From assembly GCA_011037195.1 (NCBI GenBank), contig JAAEAF010000089.1:248001-312000 (forward strand): 64,000 nucleotides of DNA. The letters are read 5' to 3'. Of this stretch, positions 10,309 to 21,341 are shown in pieces. Below the pieces are notes generated by a model. It saw only the letters and a program-made list of their open reading frames with translations. It did no database searches and had not been told where the DNA came from. Every line of letters begins with the position of its first letter. The stretch's first letter is position 1. The stretch comes from Triatoma infestans (taxonomy: Eukaryota > Arthropoda > Insecta > Hemiptera > Reduviidae). The translations under genes were made by a program, and so were the position numbers.

Positions 10309-10759
10309 GCCAACAATATGTATAAATAGTCACAAATAAATAAACAATAGACACAATATAAATGTAACTGATAAAATATAAATGTCCACAAATAAAGAGT
10401 TAATAATTTGGCGATATGCAAAGTACAGGAAACTAAAAAAATAAAAAATTAATATTAATTGTATAATGAAATACAAAATAAATAACTTTTTATATACCCA
10501 CACAATTGATTTAAAATTAAATTTTTAATCTTGAAAAATTAAAACAAAAAATAAAGTAATAAAAAGTATGATATAAGAGGTAAATAAATATCCCTCCGCC
10601 AGCCAGAGGTTGTTTTTTGTAAGGATACTGCACCTATACTTTTTCTATTGATTTGTTTTTCGAAGGTTAAACAAAAAAAAAAAAAAAAGATAAAGAAGAC
10701 AACATAGATTGATTTCAAGTAAAAAATATGAATATGACATTATATTAAAATGTCAAAGA
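10309..10759. other. AT-rich sequence, partly 3' UTR of the preceding element
   Basis: Repeated 'cacaaataaa' blocks at 10330-10400 probably belong to the 3' end of the retroelement copy. The remainder is A-rich without features. Confidence 0.4.
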
Positions 10760-12375
10760 AGGTACTGGGAAGGAAGTGAGCTTCCTCAGGAAGCAGGATG
10801 GAACCTTCACTGTCTCGGAAGAGAAAGCCTACCGTTCCTCGCTAAGACGCACTTTCCAGCTTGACCCGACTCCAGGGTACAGAGATGGCGGGTGTCCCTG
10901 GGGGAGGGCATTTCAGGCCATCCCTAGAGGACTGGAAACGCGCCACTCTCATTACAAGGCCAAATAAGGTCAGGTGGGCCATCAATAAATCCCAACCTTT
11001 CAAATCCCCAGGGATAGATGCGATTTATCCGGCCTTTTTAGAAAGAGGTCTAGAAATAATTTTACTATCCTGTGTAGAATCTGTAGAGCATGTATAGCCC
11101 GAAGATATACACCGGTAATGTGGCGTACTGTCAATGTGATATACCTTCCCAAAGTGGGTTGAGAGTCCGACCTAACGCCAAGCTCGTATAGGCCGATAAG
11201 CCTATCGTCTTTCCTAAGCAAAGCTTTGAAAAGATTAGTGGACAGATATATTATGGATGAGGACCTGAGAGTAACCCCCTCTAAATGCCTGCCAATACGC
11301 TTACCAACTAGGCAGGTCGCAGAGGCCCCGCTGGATGACCTTTATAGGCTACTCTCAAAATCATTGGAGGACAAGGAAATCGCGGTAGCATCATTTTCGA
11401 CATAGAGGGCGCATTCAATAATGTTTCGTGCCCCTCGGTCACCAGAACTATAATAGAGGAGTACCAGCAGCGTTATGTGACAGGATGGAGTCTAGTCTGA
11501 GAAATAGAATTAAAATTTCCACAATAAGCCAGACTACCCTCAGGATGAAAGTAGGGAGGGGTGCTCACAGGGAGTGTTTTGCTCCTCTGATGTGGATACT
11601 GGTCGTTGATGACCTCCTCCACGGACTATCTGCGAATGCTACGAATGTCTAGGCTACGCAGATGACTTAGCGATCGTGGTATGAGGCGATCACTCTAGTA
11701 CGATTGCAGAGCGGGTGCAAGCAGCTCTTAACTTGGTGAGGAATTGGTGTAGGGAGGAGGACTTGTCCATAAATCCCCATAAAACCGTAATAGTTCCTTT
11801 CACACGACGCCACAAGTTATTTTGATTCCATACTTTGACATACTTTGATTCCATTTGCGCTGGAGGCTAAACATCTTGGAGTTACATTTGACCGCAGTTT
11901 CACTTGGAATCAACATATTGACAAAATCTCATACAAGGCCAATGCGTCGTTCAGTAGGTGCAGACGGCTTTGATTGGGATCCAAAGGCGAGCATGCCTGG
12001 CTTCCACGGGCGCCATGAAAACTACCAAGACTGCGGCGCTGGAGGTCCTCCTTAATTTGCCACCACTACATATCCTCGTTCAAGGCGAAGCCAGAATGGG
12101 AATCCATAGGCTCCCATCACCTCTAGGCATGATCGCAGTAACCAGAGGTTGATTGAAGAAATTAAGGCTGACCATCTCTTGGAATGCCTACTGACAGGAT
12201 GGTTGTTCCTAGGTATCACTCTGAGAGGAACTTCAAAATTGTCATACCGAACAGAGGCAGCTGGGATGATGATCCCCCATGTTCGGTAACTCAGTCTATA
12301 TACAGACGGCTCCAAAACTCCGGCAGGGTCGTAGTGAAATGAGGCCCGCCCTCCCCTTTCGAATCTAATCTAAGT
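10760..12375 (+). pseudogene. LOA/R1-group retrotransposon, reverse transcriptase to start of RNase H
   Basis: Longest RT relic in the window. In order: KSQPFKSPGIDAIYPAFLE near 10990-11040 (RT domain entry); a WRTVNVIYLPKVG-like block near 11115-11160; SYRPISL-type residues near 11185-11215; LVDRY near 11237-11255; the catalytic motif GYADDLAIVV at 11653-11682; NWCREEDLSINPHKT near 11745-11790; QRRACLASTGAMKTTKTAAL near 11980-12045; and LYTDGSKTPAGS at 12298-12335, the start of RNase H, where homology stops. At least six frameshifts or stops break it. The 3' edge carries 'aatctaatct' (12362-12371), as in the tail at 29917-29930, so the RNase H part was lost by internal deletion. The group call rests on RT motifs plus RNase H. 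Confidence 0.8.
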
Positions 12376-13240
12376 GTTAAATTAATTTATCTAATAAACC
12401 ATTGGGCTAGATTATATCTAGGCAGAGCAAAACATAATTAATCAGTCCATTGCAATTCATTGGATTAGTTAAACAGCTAAAGAGTCTGCAATGAAATGGA
12501 AATGTATACCTAGATGAAGCAAGCGAAACTCTTCTAAATACACAATGTCTTCTCTTGTTTTACTATTACAAGTGAGCAGAGTTCTATCTCTTGCTCAGCC
12601 AGAGGATTAAAATTCTACTCGCATAATTGTTGAACCTATTTCTTTACACTACAATCTAGTTTAATGTTTCCTATGAAAGTGATTTCATATCACTAGCATT
12701 GAACTTAAATGATTTTATATATTTTGTATGATGCTAAGAAATATTCCAGTATTTTTCTTTAATACGTCCAATGCAAGACACAGCATTGCAGATTTACCAA
12801 GAACATTGCAGGCCGGAACTGTAAGTAAGTCAGGTGTGTCAATATTACAATAGTGTACTTGTTATCCCGTGCAAAATCCTTTACATAATTTTAATACGTG
12901 AGGCTGTCATCATAATATTCTGGTTTAGATACTAAAAGTATTATATCTTTTGTTATTTTTTGTTATACCATTCAGGAAAACTAAACGATGTGTATAGACT
13001 GCATTATACTATATTATTTACTTTCTTAGAACGTCAGATGGAATTACGTCTAAACGTAAAATTTTTTTTCACTATATATATTGAAACTATTTGCACTTTT
13101 ATCTTGATAATATTGATAAATTATAAAAAAAAGGTAAAGATATTTATTCAATTGTATGATATTATTCAACAAAAAATTCTTCAATGGAATGAAATGTTAT
13201 TAACTAAAAAAAATTTGGGTTTTCATTTGCGATAATTGGG
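12376..13240. other. AT-rich non-coding sequence
   Basis: A 91-codon plus-strand frame at 12960-13235 is rich in Ile, Leu, Phe and Lys and has no motif. I regard it as chance in AT-rich DNA. No shared repeat is seen. Confidence 0.45.
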
Positions 13241-14115
13241 ATTCTTTTTTTTTTTATTGCTCATAAAATATAATTTTTTAGCATCATATACATAATAAAA
13301 TAACATCATACTTCAAAAAACAAAAAGAAAATTTTACAAAATGTCAAGTTTAACCAAATTCAAAAACAAAAGAAAAAGAAACATATACCCTTAAGAATGG
13401 AAAATAAAAACCAAAAAGTAATGAAATAAAATCAACAAGCTGTTACACTTTCAGCATGTATTAAAAATATAAATAAACAGAGATATGCCTCTAGGGAAGA
13501 TTTAACACAACATTTCTTAATTTGAGGGCGTTAGAAATATAATAGAAAATTTTATTGATTTTAGAAACAGACTCTGGTACCAACAAGTTACAAAATATTA
13601 AATTCACATCTAAAGACATCACAGATATATTCTGAAATATAGAGCTTCCGGAGATTATTAAATAATTTACATTCTAAAACAAAATGTTCAATTACACAAT
13701 GGGCAAATCGACTCTGGAGAGAACTTATAAGCTGTCCCATTATAAAAAAAGCCTATTAAACTTCTTTCCCATTAACCGCAACTGACAAAATATTCTAAGT
13801 TTATTTGTATGTATATTATACATTAAATACTCTTCTCCCAGCCCTAGGGTACTTATATTTCTAAAATACATATTGTAATGAGAAGTCTCTGCCTTAGAGA
13901 TATCTTTAAATAAAAGATTATTTCTACATGCTTCGATTAGGGAAGAGTAATTATCACAGAGCAGTTTTAAGTCTTGTGCCAACCAAACATCCTATGCCCC
14001 AATCTCGAATAAATAGGTACTAAACTCAGTAACCCAATTAATGGGCATCTTTTTGCTATCGCTTAGCTGCAAAAGTCTATCATAGCACATTCTGGGGAGG
14101 CGGTCATAATTGGGA
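13241..14115 (-). pseudogene. CR1/L2-like non-LTR retrotransposon, C-terminal fragment with 3' UTR
   Basis: On the minus strand from about 14105: LPRMCYDRLLQLSDSKKMP, INWVTEFSTYLFEIG, a vW-like position, then LAQDLKLLCDNYSSLIEACR and SETSHYNMYF-like residues (13982-13740), followed after stops by CVIEHFVLECKLFNNLRK. The order 'NW...R..L...G...W', then 'Y', then 'E.HF.L.C....R' is the usual C-terminal region of CR1/L2-type and related polyproteins. A T-run at 13243-13255 may be its poly(A) tail. The class is moderately certain, the exact clade is not. Confidence 0.55.
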
Positions 14116-14883
14116 TTATAATGATCTGGTATCCTTAATACAATAAATCAGTAATAAGTTATCACTTTTCAAAGAATTTCCTTTTATTACATTCATTTTA
14201 TTTGAATCAATATGAAAGAAATGCAATTTTATAATTATCTTCAAGCGACATTTCATTGTTTATAAAAATTTTAATCTGATCTTGTAGCAATTAGTCAGGC
14301 TGTATGAAGTTATTTGAAACCACTTTTCTAGATCAGTGTTTCCAAACCTCTTTCCCTACCCCCGTACCCTTGACTTTTCATTTATGAGTACTCCCCTCCT
14401 TTCTCTTACCTTCACTTATCCATAAAAATTTTTTTAAAAAATAAGCCAAATAATTAAAATAAATCTAATGATATTTATAAACTTTTATTTTTTCTATTTT
14501 ACAAGTTATTTCAGTTTTATTTTTTTTTTCAGATAGAAAGTAATATTTAAAAAAATATGTTATCCACATTAACTATTAATGAAAGTGCAATAATTATTCA
14601 TCAGCTTTAAAATAAACAAATTATTCATCTTGCATGCAAATGGCTCTTAATAATTTTAATGAACTTGTTTCATAGATCCTAGTTTTTTTAAAATCAAGTT
14701 CAAATGAAGATAGATATAATCAGACTTTTAATAAAAAAATACATTATTCTCATTAACTTTATTCTAAAAATATTTTTCTGCATAAAAGTTGTTATCACTA
14801 TTTTTAATTTGTTATTGAAACACAGCTCTCCGTAAACAAACGGTTGTAAAATTAACCCTTTTTTTTTTTGCCACTGTTCGCCA
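14116..14883. other. AT-rich non-coding sequence
   Basis: Nothing recognisable. A minus frame at 14700-14930 is lysine- and isoleucine-rich and looks like the decayed continuation of the neighbouring HTH-like relic. Confidence 0.4.
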
Positions 14884-15072
14884 TTATGAATATAATTTTT
14901 GCACACCCCAAGCGGTCCGTCGCTTACCACAAACTAAAGCTTTCAAATTTCTTTCCGACCAATTTCCACTTTTTATTCTTTTTTGCATTCGATATATATA
15001 TGAAGATATTATATTAGTTCGTAACATTATTCTTCTACACTTCCACATTCTAGCTCCACAAATAATTTTCAA
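14884..15072 (-). pseudogene. Possible Psq/CENP-B-type helix-turn-helix relic
   Basis: The 62-codon frame contains KSGNWSERNLKALVCGKRRT followed by AWGVQKLYS, then a stop and WRTVAKKK. This resembles the Pipsqueak-type HTH found at the start of pogo/Tc5-like transposases and their domesticated relatives, where W-[ST]-x-E-N-L-x-x-A is followed by a recognition helix with AAxxYxIPxxTL. Here an insertion or frame change has damaged the second helix. No DDE domain is seen nearby. It could be chance similarity in a short frame. Confidence 0.35.
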
Positions 15073-15248
15073 AGAATTCCAAACTTATTTGACTTCAATA
15101 CAATTTGAATCTAAACAATATTTGACAGTCAATGTCTGATGATCCTTTTCTTAAAGAACTAAAAATGTCATTTCTTTCAGCTGCCAAAAGCCCATATAAA
15201 TGTCACTAAACAGATAATTTTTTTTTTTTACTATTTATGTTTATTTCA

Positions 15249-16105
15249 GGGACCAATACTTTTCCAATTAATAGAAGTCCTCCGATTAATTTCCTCTGTA
15301 GTTTTATTTCTAAAGGAGATCAGTTGTCCCAGGTACACTGCACTTTCTACCCGGTCCATTTTCTCTCCATTTATAGCAAAACATTCTCCTGGCCCATTTG
15401 ACATTAGTTTTGTTTTTTTGACATTTATCTTCAACCCCGCTTTTCCTGCTTGATCTGCAAGTTCCTTTATCATATAGAAGAGTTCGTCAACTGAAGAAGC
15501 GAAAAGGCAAATGTCATCTGCGAACCTCAAATGGTCCACTGATATTTATGCCCACCTATTCCAAGTCTAATCCTCTAAAAACTTGCTCTAGCACAGCATT
15601 GAATATGTTGGGGGATACTGGGTCCCCTTGTCTAACACCTCTAGCCAATCTAAAAGTAGGACCAGATCTATCCATCACTACTCGTGCCTCTGAATCTTTA
15701 TACATATTGTAGATAATTCTGACCCATTTTGGATGCACCCCTTGATTTAGTAAGGTTCGATAAAGAAAATCATGCCTAACACTATCAAAAGCTTTTTCAA
15801 AGTCGATTAAAGCGATATAGCTAGTGATATTATACTCCTTGGCCTTTTCCATACCTGATTTATTACTTGTAGATGGTCTATAGTCGAATAGCCAATACGG
15901 AACCCCACTTGTTCTATTGGTTGGTTATCATTTAGTACTGTTATTATTCTATTCTTTAAAATCATCATAAAAAGTTTGCACAAATTCGAAATTAAACTAA
16001 TTGGTCGAAAGCTGTTCAAATCTTGGGTACTTCCTTTCTTATGAATGAGTATAATATTCATTTTATTCCATTGGTACCTGAAGCACATTTTTAAATCGAA
16101 CCTGA
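15249..16105 (-). pseudogene. RTE-type reverse transcriptase domain (inverted segment)
   Basis: Minus strand in order: NIILIHKKGSTQDLNSFRPI (start of RT), EQVGFRIGYSTIDHLQVINQ, IALIDFEKAFDSVRHDF (motif with the first catalytic Asp, in the 15556-15852 frame), FRLARGVRQGDPVSPNIFNA, then after a frame break DHLRFADDICLFASS (catalytic FADD, in the 15246-15539 frame) and GLKINVKKTKLMSNG. The phrasing 'RGVRQGDPVSP...LDHLRFADD' is typical of RTE-clade RTs. Two frame breaks make it inactive. The N-terminal endonuclease is absent. Confidence 0.85.
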
Positions 16106-16549
16106 ACATGACTATCAAGAGGAATGTTTTTAATGCCTGTATCATTCCCTGCCTCCTTTACCGGGGCGCAGACTTGGTCCATGACTAGAAGAAATGAGCA
16201 GCAGCTAAGAACTACGCAGAGAGCCATGGAAAGAAGTATTCTGAATATTAAAAGAAAAGATAAAATTAGAAATACTGAGATTCAGAAAAAGGCTAACTTC
16301 TTGCAAGTGGTGCAAATCGCAAAAAAATTCAAGTGGAATTGGGCGGGACACGTGGCTCGAGCTAGAAACTCATGGACAAACAGGGCTAGTGAATGGTGGC
16401 CATTGGATAAGAAAAGGAATAGAGGCCGGCAGTATATAAGATGGAAAGACGAAATTCAGAAATTCGTTGGATTTAACTGGACCTCTAGTGCGAGAGACAA
16501 AACGAAGTGGAGAGAGTTGGGAGAGGCCTTTGCCCACATGTGGGCCTAA
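16106..16549 (+). pseudogene. RTE-type C-terminal domain (direct segment)
   Basis: Plus strand: GAQTWSMTRRNEQQLRTTQR, then IRNTEIQKK, WNWAGHVARARNSWTNRASE, RNRGRQYIRWKDEIQKFVG and a final EAFAHMWA with stop at 16547-16549. This is the conserved tail after the RT domain in RTE-type proteins ('YGaeTW..t..', 'kWaGHvaR', 'GR...rW.D'). One missing base near 16160 separates the first residues from the long frame. About 70 nt of AT-rich 3' UTR follow. Confidence 0.85.
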
Positions 16550-16626
16550 TTCCGAGAAATAATTAATTTAATTAGTTATTATTAAAGAATATTTGATTAT
16601 GTATTAAATTTATTTAGTTTATTTCA

Positions 16627-17429
16627 TCTACTATCTAATAAAGAAAAAAAGAGGAGAAGATATTATTTTAATGTATTATATGATGAATTTTTTTGGAATA
16701 AAGGCTTTATTTATTTATTTATGTTTATTTAAAATTCTTAGAATTATAGATTATTAAACAATACAATCTAAAATATTTCAAGTCAGTTCTCGTTTCTATT
16801 GTTCTATATTCACTTTCCGGATTTATATCCTAATTAAAATTTCCTAGTTTAATATTAGAAGTTATTAATAACAATTTAATTCAAAAAGGAAACAACATAA
16901 GTCAAGTGAAAGGATATTTTTGTTTGTTTTAATAGAAATATAGATAAAGATGTTGAATAACATTTTCATTAAAATGAACTTAGATTAATATAAGTTTTCA
17001 GATTAAAAGTATAAATAATAATTTCTAACAGTACATTGAAAATTCAAATCCATTAGCAATTACTTTAGTCCTCGTTCGGATTGAAAATAAAGTGCAAATC
17101 AGTTACAGAAAAATAGAAAAGAAATAACAACTATAAATGGATTATAGCGAAAGATACTATAGATAGATTATAGCAAAATTGAGGAATCTAAATGTGACTT
17201 TTATGTCATAAGATTACAAAGTAAGACAAAATTATAATGAGTTTTAATGAAGTTGGCGAGGCAGTAGTTTGGGGGAACAGAAAGGAACTTTAGAAATAAT
17301 AAAATTACAAGCTTTTCTAGCCCGCAAGGGGTATCTGATGCATGTAGTTACTTGGAGAATAGCGACCGACGAGATATAACAGCTCAGTACTCCATGCACT
17401 TCGTCAGAACAGTACAATACATAAACTAT
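16627..17429. other. AT-rich non-coding sequence
   Basis: No recognisable element. The minus frame at 17244-17459 is an antisense frame at the edge of the next retroelement fragment. Confidence 0.45.
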
Positions 17430-17831
17430 ATACACTCTACACTTTAAAGACAAGGACAAACAGTACAGAAGGCAATTCTTCCCGACAGTCCCAGCATCGC
17501 CAAAATTTTCATCACTTCCAGACTACCTACAAGATAACACAAATTCTTACAGGCCATGGTAGATTGAAAGCATATCTCCATCGCTTTCAAATTATTGATA
17601 ACCCAGCATGTAATTGCGATGCGGTTTCTCCGCAGACAGTCGATCGATCATCTTCTGTGGTACTGCAATGAACTTGAAGCAGCAAGAGCCCCACTTATAC
17701 GCGCAGTGATCACTCGAGGACTGACTTAGCCCCCATCTAAGGATCTCTTACTTCGGCCTGATCTTTACAAATATTTCAAGGATCTTGTAACACAAATTTT
17801 TATTTACTTGGGAGATTAAAAAAAAAAAAAA
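17430..17831 (+). pseudogene. LOA/R1-group retrotransposon, C-terminal fragment
   Basis: The frame from 17531 reads KITQILTGHGRLKAYLHRFQ, including the TGHG motif at 17549-17560, then IIDNPACNCDAVSPQT, HLLWYCNELEAARAPLIRAV and PDLYKYFKDLVTQIF before a stop and an A-run at 17819-17831. TGHG-x-[LF]-x-x-[YH]-L followed by C.C...QT..HLL..C is the C-terminal signature of this group. It is 5'-truncated with a poly(A)-like end. Confidence 0.7.
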
Positions 17832-18140
17832 TGCAGTTAATAATAATAAATTACTTAAAGGAAGATTATTGAAGAAAAAAAAGAAAAAGGTAATCATTAT
17901 TGTTTTAAATTATTCTCTTAATTTAATTAAGCAAGTAATTTCATCAAGTTACTTTTTGTTTCTCTATATTATTTTATATTGCCGCTTTGTAACTAATTCT
18001 TTGATATTACTTATTATCATTGTTTGTTTTTATATAAAATTGTCTGACAGATAATTCATGTATTGCTCAATAAGCTTAAAAAAAAAAAAAACAGTACAGA
18101 AACTGGGATCTCCGTCCCTAGTCAATTGGCCCAAGCCAAG
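17832..18140. other. AT-rich sequence between two retroposons
   Basis: A lysine- then hydrophobic-rich frame at 17869-18054 has no motif. An A-run at 18079-18091 precedes the SINE. Nothing else is seen. Confidence 0.4.
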
Positions 18141-18370
18141 GGAGAAGGAAGGGATTAGCTCAGTGGTAGCTCGCTGGACTAATAATGCGGAGGTCCCGGG
18201 TTCGAATCCAGCATGCTGCATTAGATTTTCTCTTCCTAGCAGCCTCTACAACTCACTGCCCGGTGATAGCCAGTGTTGTGTAGCTGAGAACTCTGCTTGG
18301 AAGCCAGCAATGTACTGAGAAGTCTCCGGGGGGGGCACAATAGATCTTTCAAGTCGCAATGCAATAATCC
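18141..18370 (+). mobile_element. tRNA-derived SINE, family S1 (diverged)
   Basis: The head has 'attagctcagtggtagctcg' and a B-box 'gggttcgaatcc' near 18198-18209. The body 'cactgcccggtgatagccag' and 'gagaagtctccgg' match the family. The 3' end after 18335 is strongly diverged and lacks the usual A-tail. Confidence 0.8.
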
Positions 18371-19488
18371 CCTGCAACAATCTATTCTACATACTTTTCT
18401 TGCCTGCCCTCACACATAAAAGACATCTTTAAATTTTGCCCATTAATGTAATTTCTATCAAAGTAGTATTAAAACTTCTGAAGAAATTATTATTTTTTAA
18501 TAACAAAATGAAATATTATTATTTCCCATGTTTTTAGCAAAAAAAAAGTTACAGTTTCAGTTGTTTCCGTTCAATAATTTTCTTCTTTCAGAATTCGGCC
18601 TTTCCACCTAATAACGCCAGATGTTTAGCACAGAATTTTGGCAAAATAAGTAAATGCAGTGGAAATTGGTGTGAGTGAAATTTGGAACATCTAGCCTCAT
18701 TCGTAGTCAGCGTTTATATTGTCACGTTATTGGATCGAAGTCTAAACAATATACCAGCAGATGGTAAATATTTAATAAGGCCCTGCTGGTTGAATATACA
18801 ATTTTGAGAATATAAAAGTAAGGTAAATCTTTTCAAGAATGATATTTGTTTTAATTAGCACAAAGTAAAAACTGAATCGATTTATTTAATAATTATTTAA
18901 AACAACGTTATCTGTGATTTATTTATTAATTAAATGTTTCTCTACATTTCTCTTTCACTCTTACTTTCTAAACACACACAAACACATACACATTTAAGAC
19001 AGGACAATTTCTAAAAATTACTTTAGAAATGGAATCGAAACCAGCGTCAATGATTTTCTTTATAAATAGAATATATTTATACATTAATTAATAAAGATAC
19101 CTTTCATTTTCATTAAATAGATTCTATTTTCTCGAGAAAGTTGAATTTATGGATGTTTATTTAAGAGGTAGCAGTAAAACAATAAGCATTCCCCTTCAAT
19201 GACGTTTAATGCATTACTTGGTTTCTCCACATTACATTAAGGATAATGAATTATTAAAAATACCAGGCTTGAAGAAACTAAGTGAAATACGAATACAGAG
19301 AAATAATACATAAGTCATTTTAATGGCTTGCAACAGAATTTTAATTGATAAAATACTAGTAAAATTGGGTCACAATGTGAGATATGATTGAAGTAAATGT
19401 TACTAAAAAAAAAAATAGTGTGTTTTAAAAAAATTTCTAATTCCAAATTTAGTTACCGGCATATAGTTATCGGTTATTTAGTTAATAT
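18371..19488. other. AT-rich non-coding sequence
   Basis: No gene. A short CA-rich stretch lies near 18974-18995. The frames seen are short and without motifs. Confidence 0.45.
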
Positions 19489-20869
19489 TGTTATCGGGAA
19501 AGTAAGAAATCAGGCATTGTGTACAAGAAATGCCTAGGCATTCATACCTTACCTGAAGACGTTGGGTAATGTGTAGAATTTAACCGAATTTCGTACCTTG
19601 CCTAGATACTCTAATGAATGCCTTTGTTGAAGCAGGCAAAATTACCTTACCTGTACAGCTAGAGCGATTACATCATTTTCGTGAGGTTGTGTGTTCAGAT
19701 TTGAAATATCAAGCATTTTTGTGTACTCTATCTGCATAATTTTCAAAAATATATATGAATCTGACCAAACATATGAAAAAATCGTAAATTCCTATCATCC
19801 GTTCTTCTTTAAAGCTCAGGTAAAGTAACTTTGCCTGCTTCGATAAAGGCAAAGCCTACTAGCTGTCTTGAGGTAGATTGCTAAACTTCTCCCTCTTCCC
19901 CCACCTCGCTAATAAGCGGAGCCTCGCTCGGATTGCGATAGCGAAGCGACGACAAAGCGTACACAGGCTTGGAAGCGACAGATCGATGTCGTCTTTCCCC
20001 GCTGCTTGAGAATCTTGTAGGAAAGTTTCATAAATATATATCACATCGAATCCGTCCTCTCGATGTTCTATCACTTGTCTAGTGTAGGAGTAATTCATTT
20101 AAATATACCTATGAGCGAAGGTAAAAAACCAACAAAGCAAGTGACCACATACAGAGGGACTATATTTGGCGTATTAAGTTTACAATACTGGTTAAGTTTG
20201 TAGCATTCAGTGGAACCGAGAATGATCGAAACTGAGGAATACAGTATCCTCAGAGCGGTTTGTTTTGGCTCCCCTTGGTTCTCCTTCCGTGACTGCTTTC
20301 ACCTACACGGCCGCAGCAGCAGCTATGGAAGGAAGGAGAGGACCTGCAGCCGAGTGAGCAAGATGGTTGGGGGTAGAGAAGATTAACACATACGCGAGAG
20401 GATAAAAAAATAAGCCTCTTTAAGTAAAATTACGTTAATGGAAATGAAATAGCAAATGTAACTTATTTTAAAAACTTATTGAAAAAACTATTACAAAACT
20501 TATATCCTCTTAATGATCACTAAGTAGTTGTATTGATTAACATTATTTATATTTATAAAAGAATTTATAGATCTTGAAAGAAAATATAATGCGATATCTG
20601 ATTATTAATAATATCATTGCAAAAGGCCGCAAATGGTAGCATTCCTTCGGGAAAAGTTAGCTGCAGTAGCTAGGCCATTTATATATGGCCATTAATAGAA
20701 TAGTTTTTAAGCTTTCCATACTTTGCCAAGCTGACGTAGACATTCTATAGAATAGCCCAAGTATGAAATAAAAAGGATATTTCTTACTTTGCCTAAAGTA
20801 GCTCTAGGTAACATATGAAATGCCTAGGCATTCTATACAATACCTTAGATTCGTACTTTGTCGATAACA
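19489..20869. mobile_element. Non-autonomous DNA transposon candidate with about 65-bp terminal inverted repeats
   Basis: The left end (19489-19551) starts tgttatcgggaaagtaaga and includes aaatgcctaggcattc. The right end (20869-20804, reverse complement) starts tgttatcgacaaagtacga and includes gaatgcctaggcattt. The arms align over about 65 bp with mismatches and small gaps. A second, inner inverted pair lies at 19618-19652 and 19817-19853 (around 'gaagcaggcaaa'). The interior has a GC-richer part (19890-20370) but no long frame, so no transposase is encoded. The superfamily is not identified and a target duplication is not clear. Confidence 0.6.
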
Positions 20870-21179
20870 TATAAACAAAATTTTGGGATCATAGATAATG
20901 TTTAAAGATTTCCTCAATAGTCAGTAGCTAAAAGAATTAATATTTATTTCAAGTCAAAACAACTTTATTGTATTTAGTGATAATATATCAAAAAAAAAGC
21001 GAACTGAAAATCAGAGGATGTCACATGGTCGATAAATTTATAAAGAGACATGAAGTGTGTTCCCAATATAAACATATATGCCCCAAAAATACTTAAAATA
21101 TCTTAAAATAATGTTCTAAATATTTTAAAAAAACTAAATATATAGCCGTTTATAGACAAGTTGAAGGAAATATAATAAG
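20870..21179. other. AT-rich non-coding sequence
   Basis: Nothing recognisable between the DNA-transposon end and the interrupted retroelement tail. Confidence 0.4.
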
Positions 21180-21341
21180 GTGAGTGGATAACTGGGATTT
21201 GCCATATGTAGTGACGCGAAAAAGCACCATAGTCGTAACTCGGAAAGTGATTGCTATGCTTAACTCAGTCCTAAGGAATATAGTAAAAAAACGAAGCCAT
21301 TAAATAAGGGAAGCGGAATGAAAAAGCCAAGAGGCAGACCT

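Larger units (their letters stand above)
15239..16626. mobile_element. RTE-clade retrotransposon copy with inverted 5' part (twin-priming structure)
   Basis: The copy has two parts in opposite orientation. Read on the minus strand from about 16105 to 15249 it encodes RT; read on the plus strand from about 16106 it encodes the C-terminal end of the same protein. The minus part stops at TSINWKSIGP and the plus part resumes with a TIKRNVFNACIIP reading, so only roughly ten codons seem lost at the junction. A matching gtttatttca occurs at 15239-15248 and 16617-16626 as a candidate target duplication. This layout, 5' segment inverted and 3' segment direct, is what twin priming produces during target-primed reverse transcription. 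Confidence 0.7.

Noticed and set aside
12960..13235. Open frame of 91 codons with hydrophobic stretches
   Set aside because: Membrane-like runs are expected from T-rich DNA; no homology is recognisable.
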